Part shown: one piece after another, positions 1 to 9,712 of the stretch
Position numbering within the stretch: the first letter of the stretch is position 1
Layout of the letters: each line of letters opens with the position of its first letter
Assembly (NCBI GenBank): GCA_031763025.1
Contig: JASSKH010000017.1
Coordinates: forward strand, 9,092,254-9,156,253
DNA length: 64,000 bases
Direction: 5' to 3'
Origin: Macrocystis pyrifera
Lineage: Eukaryota > Sar > Phaeophyceae > Laminariales > Laminariaceae
Translations under genes and position numbers: made by a program
Notes under the pieces: generated by a model
Database searches by the model: none
What the model was told of the DNA's origin: nothing
Seen by the model: only the letters and a program-made list of their open reading frames with translations

Positions 1-100
1 CAGGGAAGAGTGGGGCGGAGGGGACGGGGGTGGGGGAGGGGGTGGGGGGGGGTTGGCGGGTGAGGGAGGGAGGAGGGGGGGGGGGGGAGGGGAGGGGGAG
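1..100. repeat. G-rich low-complexity DNA at the window edge
   Basis: The first hundred bases are almost only G with scattered A, T and C. No coding or regulatory signal can be read in them. The same G-rich style recurs inside the first gene (616-760), so this may be intron sequence of a gene entering from the left. Confidence 0.6.
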
Positions 101-262
101 TAAAATTGACACGTACAATGCAATGCGGCGTTAAGTGTTTCGGTCGAAAATTGTTGGCATGAACCACTCCCTTCATTGCTGCTGTAACGTTAACATGCTT
201 TAATGTTCATGCTTCGATTTTGGCCTTTTACTACTACTACCATATGTTTCATAATACTACTA

Positions 263-368
263 TTACGGGGGACCATAGTAAATAGGACCAGATATTGTTG
301 GTAAAAATAGGTAAATATATAGGTTTTTTATGTATACCATAGGTCCTATTAACTATGGACCCCCGTAA
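263..368. mobile_element. Stowaway-like MITE, copy 1
   Basis: A short element bounded by TTACGGGGGACCATAGTAAA on the left and the complementary CCCCCGTAA end on the right, flanked by TA on both sides. The left end is the ACC...AAATAGG subtype and the right end is the TAACTATGGACC subtype, so the two ends are not from the same consensus. The AT-rich interior has no coding capacity. Confidence 0.85.
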
Positions 369-447
369 TACCACCACTACTACTAACCACTACTACTGAC
401 CACTGTAACTACCGCTGCGACCGGCTGGTTCACCAGGGGGGAGAGAG

Positions 448-615
448 GTGTTCACCTTTACCCAGAACGATTTACCTCCGGGGCCTCTCGCCAAGCGCCT
501 GCTAGCGGCACAGGTCTCCGTCATCCTCACCCACACGCGCCCGAACGCCGCCAGCCCCACCCTGCGCCACACGCTCTCCGAATGGGAAACGATCGACTTG
601 ACTAACGTCCAGGAG
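448..615 (+). CDS. Exon of unrecognised protein (gene A), 5' partial
   Basis: An open stretch of about 56 codons starting near a GTG and reading VFTFTQNDLPPGPLAKRLL, with a mixed hydrophobic and polar composition unlike the low-complexity DNA around it. No ATG lies at its start, and AG dinucleotides at 435-436 and 446-447 could be splice acceptors, so it is read as an internal exon of a gene that begins left of the window. The frame stays open to GAG|GTGGGC at 615/616, a usable donor in phase 0. I do not recognise the protein. It could instead continue without an intron into the following exon if a one-base shift lies in the G-rich stretch after it. Confidence 0.4.
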
Positions 616-685
616 GTGGGCGGGAGGGGGGCGGAGAGGGAGCAGGGGAAGGATGGGAGGGAGAATGGGGATGGGAACGGGTCAG

Positions 686-3110
686 GGGAAGGGGGGAGGA
701 AGGGGAGCAGTGGGAAGGGGTGGAGGGAGGGGGAGGTACATCCCCGACGACAACGTTCTAGCCTTGGCAGGGCAGTCGAGTACGCCGGAGACGGACCCCG
801 AAGTAAGCGACTACGCGAGAGAAGCCGGAAGCAGCAGCAGGCAGGGCGCCGGTGTTGGCGGCGTTAGCGTTGGCGCTGACGTCGCCGGTGGTGAAGCTAT
901 CGCCAGGGGAGGTGGCGGTGGCTGGGGCGGGGGGGGGTGGGGGTGGGGGTGGGGGTGACGACGGCGGAGGCAGAGACAGAGGTGCGGCAGGCACCCCGTC
1001 CTTTCTGTCGGGGTTACCGCGTGTGTCGGACCGTCATGACGGTAGTGACGGTCATGACGCTCGTGACGGTCATGAAGGTCGTAACGGTCATGAAGGTCAT
1101 GACCGTCATGACGGTGACAGTGACAGTGACGATGACGGCGAGGGTGACGGTGATGACGGTGGCAGTATCGGTAACGATGTCGACGACGACAAAAGGTTTT
1201 ACCTTTCTTCTGATGACGAGGAGGAGCACGAGGAGGAGGAGGAGGAGGAGGAGAAGGAGGGGAAGGAGTCTGCGTCGCTCAATAGCACCCCGAGCAGGAG
1301 CAGCAGCAGGAGGGGACGGGGAGAGGGGAACGGGAGGAGGAGGGGAGACAGGCCGCCGACGCTCGCCGATCCCGCCCGAGTGCTCCCGCCCGCGACGTCG
1401 TGGAGCCTGCAGCTGACGGCCCCCCAGACCGGCACCGGCCCCGGCCGCATCAACAGCGCCCCCGGCTTGTTAACGCCCGGTCGACACGACTTCGCCACCC
1501 CTGCCCGCCACAGATCCGCTACCTCCAGTCGAACGGGGTACGCCACACCTGGACACGGTGGGTACGCTACCCCCGCTCGCATCGGTTACGCAACACCAGG
1601 TCATGGCGGGTACTTGACGCCAGGTCACGGCGTCGAGTACATGACCCCGGGACGCGGAGGCCGCCCCACCCCGCTGTCGAGCGCGTGCCCTTCCCCTCTC
1701 CGCTCGTGCCGCGCGCGCGGCGGTGTCGGCGCGAAAGGAGCGGCTCAACGAGAGGCACGCTCGCGCGGCAAAAGACGAGTTACCGGCAGCGGCGGGGCCG
1801 GCGGCAGTAGTAGTCCTCAAAGACCCGCCGGACGTCCGTCTGTGGTCGAGCTCTAAGGTACTGCGAAGTCCCGCGATTCTGGATGATCTGAAGCTACCCC
1901 CGCAGACGCAGCAGCAGCCGCGTCGACGGCGGCGGCAGCAGCAGCACCAGTCGCCTATTGCTGCTGCTGCTGATGATGATGGTGATGATGATGTGGCAGC
2001 AGCAGCACCAGCGGTGGGGGCGGCGACAGCGGGGGCGGGGGCGGGGGCGGGAGCGGTGATCCCACTGGGCCGCGTGGAGCTCAACGCTCGTGCCCGAGAA
2101 GGGCAGCGAAGAAGCGGAGGAGGCGTTAATGGATACGAGGGGAGCGGTGATGTCAGTGGGGAAATAGTGCGCCAGGGTCAGGGTCAGGGGTTTGCAGGAG
2201 AGAATAATTCGCAGGTGGCGGTGGCGGGGACGGCGTCGCCTAGATCGGCGCAAGCCAGAGGTCCGGCCGTGAGGCTGGACAAGGTGGTACTGGTGAGGGT
2301 GGAAGGCTCCCACAAGTACAGCCTGGGTGGGCTCGAGAAGGGGAAGGATGATCATGGTCACGGTGGAGGTGGCGGTGGTGGCGGTGTTGCTGGTAGCGCC
2401 GAGGAGCGCGAGGAGGGCGGGGGGGGCACGAGCGTAGTGATGACTGTAAAGAAAGCAACGCCGAATAAGGGGAGAGCAAAGGGATCGTCCTGCGGGGGAA
2501 AAGGGGTCCAGGTCTTGCTGCAGACGGCGGCAAAGAGGTCTTTCGAAGAAATAATTGGCTCCGATACAGACCAGTCGGACGATGGCGCACCAGGAGGCGG
2601 AGGAAGAGGAGGAGGATTGCGGGGAGGGTCGTCGTTTTCAGACGGGGACGGAGAAAACGCGACCCTCGCCGCGCGCGTGCTGGCCGGGTGGGTGGACAGC
2701 GGGAACGGCCAAACGCCAGGGGAGGCGGAGACATCGTCCCCCCCCATCGAAAAACGCCGCGGTGTTAGCGCCAGGTTTATCGAAAACGAAAACCTAACCG
2801 CTATCGCGCCGCTCCGGCATCGCGGGTGGCCGCCCTCCCTCCAGAGGGTGGTGGCGGGCGAGGAGGAGATTCAGGGGGCGCTGTTCATGCACGAGTCGGG
2901 CGACTCACCGCTACAGCTGCAGCAGCAGCAGCAGCAGCAGCAACAGCAGGGACAGCAGCTGGGGCACTGGCAGCAGGGGCAGGGGCAGCGAGGGCAGGGA
3001 CAGGTGCGGGGGAGGCGAGGAAAACACGAGAGGAAGTACGGGAGCACTGGAACGTCTTGCGGGGAGGACGCGAAGCTGGCGCTCGCGAGGAAGAGGCTTC
3101 AGTGGGAAAA
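686..3110 (+). CDS. Large low-complexity exon of gene A with TP repeats
   Basis: About 800 codons of unrecognised protein on three successive frames. The first frame (to about 940) contains YIPDDNVLALAGQSS. The second (about 940-1690) has HDG/HEG repeats made by a 9-bp CATGACGGT unit (1033-1130), an acidic Glu run (1215-1260) and TPGHGG/TPARIG repeats (1465-1660), Thr-Pro sites of the kind that proline-directed kinases use. The third (about 1690-3110) has Gly and acidic blocks, a Gln tract (2905-2960) and a charged end, EDAKLALARKRLQWE. The frame changes occur at a G run near 925-955 and at C-rich DNA near 1680-1710, which fits single-base indels better than introns. The apparent stop at 3112 is probably not used, because AAAA|GTGAGA at 3110/3111 is a strong donor in phase 2. 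The exact 5' border is uncertain. Confidence 0.6.
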
Positions 3111-3129
3111 GTGAGAGATAGCCGGGGGG

Positions 3130-3195
3130 GGGGAAAGAAGGGGGGGGGGGGGGGGGGGCGACCTAAAAAAAACACACACACACACACACACACAG
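3130..3195. repeat. Poly-G followed by (CA)n
   Basis: A G run of about 17 bases at 3142-3158 is followed closely by an ACACAC tract at 3171-3194. It lies just after the inferred donor of the preceding exon. Confidence 0.8.
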
Positions 3196-4084
3196 CAGTG
3201 TATTTTTCTCCCTGATTGATTTTGCGCTGATCTATTTCTACTCGGTACGTACCCTGCGTTCACACCACTCTGTCTCTGAATATAACGATTTTTGTGTATT
3301 AATATTGAAAGAAAATTATCCTCATATTTAGGACAGTGTGGAATGGAGAAGCGGAAACGTGCGGTACGTGTACGTTTTCTTTTCTTCTTTTTTTAAATCC
3401 CCCGGGCGGACTGGTCAAAAAACAAAGCTTAAGCTCACCACACTTCGACGTTCAGATTTCGTGTCGTGTGTCAATTTAACTACACGTATGCATGACATTT
3501 ACCTTGCCGAGAGAAGACGTGTCGAATGTCGGAAGTTTCAAGGGGGAGGTCGCCGGACAGCAACTTTGAAAAAAAAGGAAAAAAAAAAAAAAACTTGGAT
3601 GCGAACGTTGGTGTGACGCACAAAAAACGATGAGATAAGGCAATAATACTGACGTCGTGGCGTGGTACGCGATTACAGGACGCGAGGACGGTCAAGCGAA
3701 GGGAGCCAGTCGCTACGATTACACGCCGCCTTCGTGGCCAAGCGGGAGGCGGAGGTGAGAGGGATAAACACAGATAGATGTCGAGGCGTTCTACGAGAGA
3801 GGTGCGTATCACATTTGGGAAAAAAAAAATTCTGAGCCACCACGGCGTCCTTGTCGGGAGTCAGTTGAAGGATGGATGAGTGTGTATGTAAACTTGTGCT
3901 CTACACTGTTGGGCGTATTGCGTACGTACACGTACGAGATGCGTATACTTGTAGCACCAGTCGTATTCATATGTTTGTCCCCAGTATACCTTTGGGGGGA
4001 CATGGGAGCCTCAGAAAAAATAGGGTGAACCTCCTTCGTAGAACGCCTCTGTCCACAGCTCGGATAGACAGTTCTTACAGATCA
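3196..4084. other. No gene seen
   Basis: This stretch has A-rich runs (3569-3593, 3821-3830) and ordinary unique-looking DNA. A 32-base segment at 3331-3362 has an acceptor-like and a donor-like border, but its length does not fit the neighbouring phases, so no exon is called. Confidence 0.4.
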
Positions 4085-4395
4085 TGATCTATCTGATCTA
4101 TCTATCTGTCCGTTGTAGACGATCTAGTTCCTCACCTGCCGTCGGGAGAGGTTGTTCAGGATCTGTTTTATAGGGCAGATCATCCAACACAGGAAATAGG
4201 TGGTACTGTAGATCATGCAGAATATACGGATCCCACCCGGCAGCATGAGCTGAATCATACAGATCATACGATATCGGGAATAGATCTATCTGCCTCCAAA
4301 GATCTAGGTCATGAACTGTGGGAATCGAATATCTGCCCAAGGTATGGGACATATCAAGTCAAATCATTGGACACATCAGATCACTGGAGAGCTCC
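4085..4395. repeat. GATC-rich dispersed repeat, copy 1
   Basis: The segment is dense in AGATC/GATCT words (for example GTAGATCATGCAGAATATAC and CATACAGATCATACGATATC). The same word order, including GCATGAGCT, CATACAGATCATAC and a GATCTGCC or TCTGCCC followed by GGTATGGGAC-like DNA, recurs near 30.5 kb and in pieces near 26.5, 35.1 and 35.9 kb, so this is a dispersed family and not a local simple repeat. No open frame of note. Confidence 0.6.
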
Positions 4396-4844
4396 TCAAG
4401 CGAAGAAGGAGTCTCAGAAAAGAAGAAGAAGAAAAAAAAGGTGCCATCAGCAGCACGTGCCTCCCCCAATATCGACTTCGTATGGGACTACAGTAGCACT
4501 CGCTTACAGTGAAGGTTGAAAACGGAGTCGGAAACGAAAAAAAAAAAAAACGGACGGGTTTCGTTCGTCGTCGGCCGGCCACACGGAGCAAAAGCCCCGG
4601 GCTGCTGGAAGGAAGGGTTTCCATTTGCCATACATGCACCCTGTGTCCGGACTGACCGCAACATATACGGAGCTGTACCCCCTTGCAGCACAGGCGGTCA
4701 TGCATTTTATATTTGTTGCCCAAAATTTAGACCCACCCACTCCTAGAATTCTGCAGCTTCAGATTTGTCTTCCCTCGTGTACAGACTGTACTTCCTGCAG
4801 GAAACCGTATATAACCGGTGATACGCGCAACCGAAGCATCACTA

Positions 4845-4947
4845 TTACGGGGAACCATAGTTAATAGGACCTATGTTATACATAAAAACCTACATATTTT
4901 CCTGTTTTTATTAACAATATTTGGTCCTATTTACTATGGTCCTCCGT
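4845..4947. mobile_element. Stowaway-like MITE, copy 2
   Basis: Ends TTACGGGGAACCATAGTTAA and ACTATGGTCCTCCGT. The interior is the usual AT-rich sequence, here in the opposite orientation (ATACATAAAAACCTA near the left end). The right end lacks the final AA and is slightly decayed. Confidence 0.8.
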
Positions 4948-5170
4948 CAGAGTATCACACACAGCTTGAAAAGATGATGAGTTTCGACCAAATCCTGCTC
5001 GATCTCACAGCTGTTTTTTTGTTTTTGTTTTTGTTTATTTTTATTTTTTTATATCCCAAGGTATGACTTCCAGTGTCTTGGTGTGCATGTCACGTGTGAA
5101 CTGCTGTAAAACAACTTTCGATTGTCTTGTGTACCCCGGTCCTCGCGTGTCGGTCGATCTTCCGTTTCAG

Positions 5171-5216
5171 TGCACGAAATGGTACTGGCCGACATCAATT
5201 GGAAGTCGAGCCTGCT
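5171..5216 (+). CDS. Candidate 46-nt exon of gene A
   Basis: A 46-base segment between a good acceptor (TTCCGTTTCAG) and a consensus donor (GTAAGT at 5217). Its length is 1 modulo 3, exactly what is needed to connect the phase-2 end at 3110 to the phase-0 start at 7053. In that frame it reads NARNGTGRHQLEVEPA. Another frame reads HEMVLADINWKSSLL, which looks more protein-like but does not fit the phase of the next exon. The call rests only on splice signals and phase arithmetic. Confidence 0.25.
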
Positions 5217-5514
5217 GTAAGTACTATCGTCTCGTCGACCCTGGTAGCATCGAGGGGAGTCATCGGGTCACCGACCAGTAGTCAATCGCGGAGGGAATAG
5301 TGGAAACCGCGCGAACGGTTCACGCAGCTTGCAGAATTGAGTATCGACCGATCTGCCGATCGGTTGAACTCACATCTGACGTGCTTTTTTAGTTTTTTTT
5401 TTTTATTAAATGTGATTTTTGATAGGATACTCATCGTACTCCAGCGCGCTCTTCCCATGCCTAACCCTTCTGAACTGACGTTAAAAAAGTTCCGATCATA
5501 GCAGCAGGCGCTGC

Positions 5515-5622
5515 ATGATTGAGATGATTGAGAGGATTGCGATGATTGCGATGATTGAGACGATTGAGATGATTGAGAGGATTGAGAGGATTGAGATGAT
5601 TGAGATGATCGAGATGATCGAG
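5515..5622. repeat. GATTGA/GATGATTGA microsatellite
   Basis: An imperfect tandem array of GATTGAGAT and GATTGAGAG words. Both strands are open in several frames only because the unit length is a multiple of three. Confidence 0.85.
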
Positions 5623-6137
5623 GCCAGAGTTGCAGTGCAAGGAGGGCTGCAGGTCACGGGGGGGGCGCAGCACGATCTTAGCTGTGTACAGTACACGACA
5701 ACAGTCAACAAATCTCTTGTTCTGGCCAAGGCTCGCGGCTTGTTGTGATGGTCAACGTTGGGCACAGGCTCTAAAATTCTGCCAGGTATTGTATACCAGG
5801 ATTTATTAGAGTGACGTCCTCGCTGAGCACAAAAATGCTTGGCTGTAAATAAAAATTCTTGTGCAAATATTTTTTTCAGCCTGAAGTTTTAAAGCTACCG
5901 AATTCTTAAGACATGCCGCGTCGTGTAGACGCTCGCGCATCTCGTGGACGGCCAACAACAACACCAAAAGCTAGGATTTCTATTGGTCGCTGCAGACAGT
6001 AGTGCGTCTGCTCGGAGGGGGATCCTGAAGGCGGGCTGATCCAAACAAGCTCGATAAAGATCGTTCGTGTACGCGCGTACTCGCCGTTTTGATTGGTCGC
6101 CCGTACTACGATCAAAGCAAAACAGCTACTGTTTGTA

Positions 6138-6242
6138 CTACGGGGGTCCATAGTTAACAGGACCTATGGTATACATAAAAAAATATATATTTAAATATTT
6201 TTACTAACAAAATTTGGTCCCGTTAACTATGGACCCCCGTAG
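6138..6242. mobile_element. Stowaway-like MITE, copy 3
   Basis: The ends match the TCCATAGTTAACAGGACC subtype on the left and CCCGTTAACTATGGACCCCC on the right, with TA on each side (6136-6137 and 6243-6244). The first base of the terminus is changed to C. Confidence 0.85.
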
Positions 6243-6316
6243 TAGTAGAAATGCTGTGCGTGAGGTTCCGCCAACAAGAAAAAAACATCCAATCTCAAGC
6301 GAGCCTCCGCTCGCCG

Positions 6317-6506
6317 CTTAGGGCGCATCTTGACGGGGAACACTAAATTTCGTTTAATCAGATGCAAATTAAATTAGAAAAAAAAAAATCAAGTCAAATC
6401 GAAAGAACCGAAAGTCCTCGATAAGATGGGCCCTTAAATTAAACTAGAAAAAGAAAATCAAGTCAAATTGAAAGAGCCGAAAGTCCCCGTTAAGATGGGC
6501 CCTTAG
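6317..6506. mobile_element. 190-bp element with inverted ends and an internal tandem repeat
   Basis: Left end CTTAGGGCGCATCTTGACGG pairs with the complement of CCGTTAAGATGGGCCCTTAG at the right, about 20 of 23 bases. Between them lie two copies of a unit of about 71 bp (6364-6434 and 6435-6505), each ending AAGATGGGCCCTTA, so the right terminus is itself duplicated inside. There is no coding capacity. It could be a non-autonomous DNA transposon. I see no clear target duplication. Confidence 0.55.
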
Positions 6507-6629
6507 CACGATTTCTCATTCCAATTTTGTTAGCGTCATCCCAAAAGTGAACCATATTTTCTTATTGGGTTATTTCGTAGTTGTAGGCCTATACTGTACC
6601 CCCTCCCCCCGTCAGTCGTTAGGTGAATC

Positions 6630-6860
6630 CCCCCCCCACCCCCCCCCCCCCCCGCATGCCCGGTGGGTGAAAACCCGACGTGCTCCGTCCCGGCATCAAA
6701 AACATCAAAGGGATGCGAGGGTCTATGGTCATACGACTACCGCCATGCATGATAACGAGTACCCTCCCACACACATACCCTCCCGCCACGACTACGGCCA
6801 TACACGATAATGAGTGACCCCCCCCCCCCCCCCCCCCCCCCCCCGCCCCCGCCCCCCCGC
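6630..6860. repeat. Poly-C tracts with GATAATGAGT repeat units
   Basis: C runs near 6630-6653 and 6809-6857 flank a unit containing GTCATACGACTACCGCCATG and GATAACGAGTACCCTCCC. The unit is a member of the repeat described at 8640-8935, in the opposite orientation. The long open frames read here on both strands are products of the homopolymers. Confidence 0.7.
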
Positions 6861-7052
6861 CAGCCTTTAGGCGAATTGAACAAGCCACCACATTCTCGGC
6901 CCACACGCACGCACATTTTTAGTGCTGACGAATTTTTCGACCCACACCCACCCACCCACCCCTTGTTTTATTTTATCTTATCTTATTTTTGTTATCGCTG
7001 TCGCTGCTAAATGGCATATATATATGGCTTGGCATGACACCGCATCTGGCAG

Positions 7053-7169
7053 CTTCTGGCCATCGAGACGGACGTCAAGCAAGCGGTGAAGCTGCTCGAG
7101 GACAGGATATCTCGCCGAGAGAGCGCCGAGGCCGCCTCGATAGAATGGAGAAGGCAGCTCCCACCAAGG
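7053..7169 (+). CDS. Coiled-coil exon of gene A
   Basis: A 39-codon exon beginning right after an AG acceptor (CATCTGGCAG) and ending at the donor AGG|GTGAGC. It reads LLAIETDVKQAVKLLEDRIS and continues RRESAEAASIEWRRQLPPR. Hydrophobic residues fall at heptad spacing and the rest is charged, so a helical coiled coil is likely. Both borders are phase 0. The opposite frames are basic and interrupted. The segment has no neighbours of its own; it fits between the gene A exons and the exon at 17172. I do not recognise a family. Confidence 0.55.
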
Positions 7170-7199
7170 GTGAGCTAGCAAAAAAAGCCAGACTTAAAA

Positions 7200-7237
7200 A
7201 AGCCAGCCCCGCCCCGCCCCGCCCCGCCCCGCCCCGC
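7200..7237. repeat. (CCCCG)n short tandem repeat
   Basis: CCCCGCCCCG units repeated about seven times directly after the coiled-coil exon, inside the inferred intron. Confidence 0.8.
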
Positions 7238-7398
7238 GCAAAAATGGTTGACATTGTTGTATACTGTAGCATTAAATTAAACATCGGTGGCGGCCGGCTT
7301 CGTTGGCTGGCCCGGCGCGGTCGACAGAATGATTGACAGTTGTCGTAAGTCGCAGGCAACGAACCACCTTCCAAATATAGTAGTCTTCACGACAATTA

Positions 7399-7503
7399 GT
7401 ACGGGGGTCCATAGTTAACAGGACCAAATATTGTTAGTAAAAATACCTAAATATATAGGTTTTTATGTATGCCATAGGTCCTGTTAACTATGGACCCCCG
7501 TAA
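7399..7503. mobile_element. Stowaway-like MITE, copy 4
   Basis: Both ends are the TCCATAGTTAACAGGACC subtype and are complementary over about 25 bases. TA flanks lie at 7397-7398 and 7504-7505. The first two terminal bases on the left are changed. Confidence 0.85.
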
Positions 7504-7759
7504 TAGTACTTGGTCCAGTTTCGACAAAATGGCTGATATTCTCACCGCTAACACAAGGTCCGTTCGATTTTTACATATCAAGAGTCTGAATGGTGCTTAA
7601 AATTTGCGTCAGAGTGGTGTTATGGTATACAACAGTAGGTCACGAAGCAGCATGAAGCAGCACGAAGCAGCACGAAGGAATTAACGCCTTTCCGAGGCTT
7701 GCATATTGTTTTGTCTGCCCCTCTCCCTTCCCCCCCCCATGGAGGAGTTTGACACGCTA

Positions 7760-7864
7760 TTACGGGGGACCATAGTAAATAGGACCAATTTTTGTTAGTA
7801 GAAATAGGTAAGTAGATAGGTTTTTGTGTGTACCATACGTCCTATTTACTATGGGCCCCCGTAA
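7760..7864. mobile_element. Stowaway-like MITE, copy 5
   Basis: Left end TTACGGGGGACCATAGTAAA and right end ATTTACTATGGGCCCCCGTA, both of the AAATAGG subtype. It lies only ten bases from the next copy. Confidence 0.85.
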
Positions 7865-7873
7865 AAGATGTTA

Positions 7874-7978
7874 TTACAGGGGTCCATAGTTAACGGGACC
7901 AAATTTTGTTAGTAAAAATAGGTAAATATATAGGTTTTTATGTACACCATAGGTCCTGTTAACTATGGACTCCCGTAA
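7874..7978. mobile_element. Stowaway-like MITE, copy 6
   Basis: Ends TTACAGGGGTCCATAGTTAA and GTTAACTATGGACTCCCGTA, with TA flanks at 7872-7873 and 7979-7980. Same orientation as copy 5, other subtype. Confidence 0.85.
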
Positions 7979-8069
7979 TAGCATCGAGGAAACGATCGCT
8001 ACCCTAGGAGGTAGATGGTGGCCACAGGCGGCCAAACAGGAAGGGGACAAGAGTAGCAAAGGGTTTCCA

Positions 8070-8283
8070 TTACGGGGGACCACAGTTAATAGGACCAAAC
8101 ATTGTTATTACGGGGGTCCATAGTTAACAGGACCTATGGTGTACCTAAAAACCTATATATTTGCCTATTTTTACTAACAATATCTGGTCCCGTTAACTAT
8201 GGACCCCTGTAATAGTAAAAATAGGGAAACATGTAGGGTTTTTGTGTGTACCGTAGGTCCTATTTTACTATGGTCCCCCATAA
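8070..8283. mobile_element. Stowaway-like MITE, copy 7 (outer, interrupted)
   Basis: The left part (8070-8107) and right part (8213-8283) form one AAATAGG-subtype element, split at its internal TTGTTAGTAAAA sequence by a complete second element. The target TA is duplicated at the split. Confidence 0.85.
8108..8212. mobile_element. Stowaway-like MITE, copy 8 (nested)
   Basis: A complete TCCATAGTTAACAGG-subtype element inserted into copy 7. The duplicated TA at 8106-8107 and 8213-8214 fixes the true ends as TTACGG and the complement, and shows that the target duplication is the dinucleotide TA. Confidence 0.9.
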
Positions 8284-8639
8284 TATGTAATATTTGGAAA
8301 CGACGTAATGAGCGCCCAATTGTTGGAGGTGTCCCTATTGGGAGGAGGAACGGTGCTCCGTCTCGAAAGGGATGCGTGGTCAATGGTCAAATGACTACGG
8401 CAAGCAGCAAATGAGTACGCCCCTCCCCCCCCCTCGATGTCGAGGGGCGAGGGGGGATAGTAATCACGAGGCACGGTTTTGTTTTCCGGCTATGATAATA
8501 TATGATCCGTATGGGAATCTCTTTGGAAAACCGCGGCACCGTGCGAGTAAGGTAGGTGTGCCGCGCGCGAGACTTCGTCCTCTTCGCCTGTTAATTACGA
8601 ACTGTGCTTGACCAAGGACCAAGGGCATAGGGGGGGCGG

Positions 8640-8935
8640 GGGCGGTGTACTCATGCCATGAATGAACGTAGTCGTATGACATAGATAGGAGCGGGGGGGG
8701 GGGGGGTGTACTCGACAACATGCATGGCCGTAGTCGTATGACCATAGACCCTCGCATGTTTACAATGCCGGGACGGAGCACGTTCGGGTTTTCACTGACG
8801 AGGCTTAAACGTTGCTTGAGCTGAGCGCGAAGAGTAGCGCGAGGCGTTCGGCGAGTCGCATGAAAAGTGGGATGCATCCTACTAAGAACCGCTTGTCGGG
8901 AGGACTTGAATGTGGATGACAGCTCCAATGAGTTG
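8640..8935. repeat. Dispersed repeat joined to a G tract (CATGGCCGTAGTCGTATGAC family)
   Basis: Begins around a G run with GTGTACTC next to it, continues GCATGGCCGTAGTCGTATGA, then CATAGACCCTCGCATG, GCCGGGACGGAGCACG, and a tail GGCGAGTCGCATGAAAAGTG followed by GGATGCATCCTACTA. Tails or heads of the same order occur at 6.7, 25.8, 38.9, 41.4 and 54.4 kb. The minus-strand frame through the tail is open and similar between copies, which may be a decayed coding remnant, but no domain is recognisable. Confidence 0.65.
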
Positions 8936-9193
8936 ATACCTGGGGGGGGAAGGGGGTACTCATTTGTTGCTTGCTTTGGTCGTTAGATCTTTGACCGCTC
9001 AGCCGTTTTTCGAGGTGGAGCAAGAGGGGCGGGAGTGTACGAAAAGTACCATTTTCTCTTCTTTTGTTTTCGTGGAACAACTTGGTTCTTCTGCTGCTGC
9101 TGCTGATGCTGGCTCTGTATTGAAAACGTATTAGTGTCTCATGTACTCGTTTCTCATGTATTTGTGTATCATGTCTCCTCTTCCTTTTTTGCC

Positions 9194-9194
<1 letters not shown>

Positions 9195-9249
<55 letters not shown>
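9195..9249. repeat. 55-base poly-C run
   Basis: An uninterrupted run of C. Such a run cannot be measured reliably by most sequencing methods. The proline or glycine frames through it are artefacts. Confidence 0.95.
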
Positions 9250-9625
9250 TTCGGCCCTTGCTGCTACTTGTATGTATCCACTCAACGATACGCAGAGATA
9301 CGGGCAGGTCATGTCCTGCCTCAACGGGAAACAGTCCTTCGGCTTGTACGGCAGCGACTAATCCATCAAAACTGCAGATACAGCCACCAACCTCAACCCG
9401 TGTCGCTGGTTTCCATGAACAAAGCAACAACGAAAAGGGCTATTAGACGTACGCGAGGAAGTCTGGTGGGTGGTACAGACAGCGGGCGCGGGCGCGGTGG
9501 GGCATGCAGCTGGCAGCTGGAGGGTTACGGAAAACCGCGGGCGCAGGGGGGGGCGCAACCTGCAGCCGCAGCGAAACCGAGGCTTCCAAACCGTTCTTTC
9601 GACGGGACCGCGCAGGAAGAGAAGG

Positions 9626-9712
9626 CTTGCAAGACTTGCAGGGCTTGCAAGGATTGCGACGCTTGCAAGGATTGCATCGCTTGCAAGGGTTGCAGAGACT
9701 TGCAAGGTTCCC
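9626..9712. repeat. GCTTGCAAGGATTGCGAC 18-bp minisatellite
   Basis: Four to five imperfect copies of an 18-bp unit. On the plus strand it sits in a long open frame (9268-9897) and would give Cys-rich repeats such as ACKDCDACKDCIACKGC. Because the unit is a multiple of three, an open frame is expected by chance on both strands, so no gene is called. Confidence 0.75.

Noticed and set aside
3331..3362. 32-nt exon after the first large exon
   Set aside because: Borders are acceptable but the length leaves phase 1, which does not fit 7053. The 46-nt segment at 5171 fits better.
5461..5765. Ile/Ser or Leu/Asn repeat proteins
   Set aside because: Both are translations of the GATTGA-type microsatellite on the minus strand.
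9260..9361. Frame reading MYPLNDTQRYGQVMSCLNG
   Set aside because: Looks protein-like but is short, follows a 55-base C run, ends in a stop without a donor, and the opposite strand is equally open.
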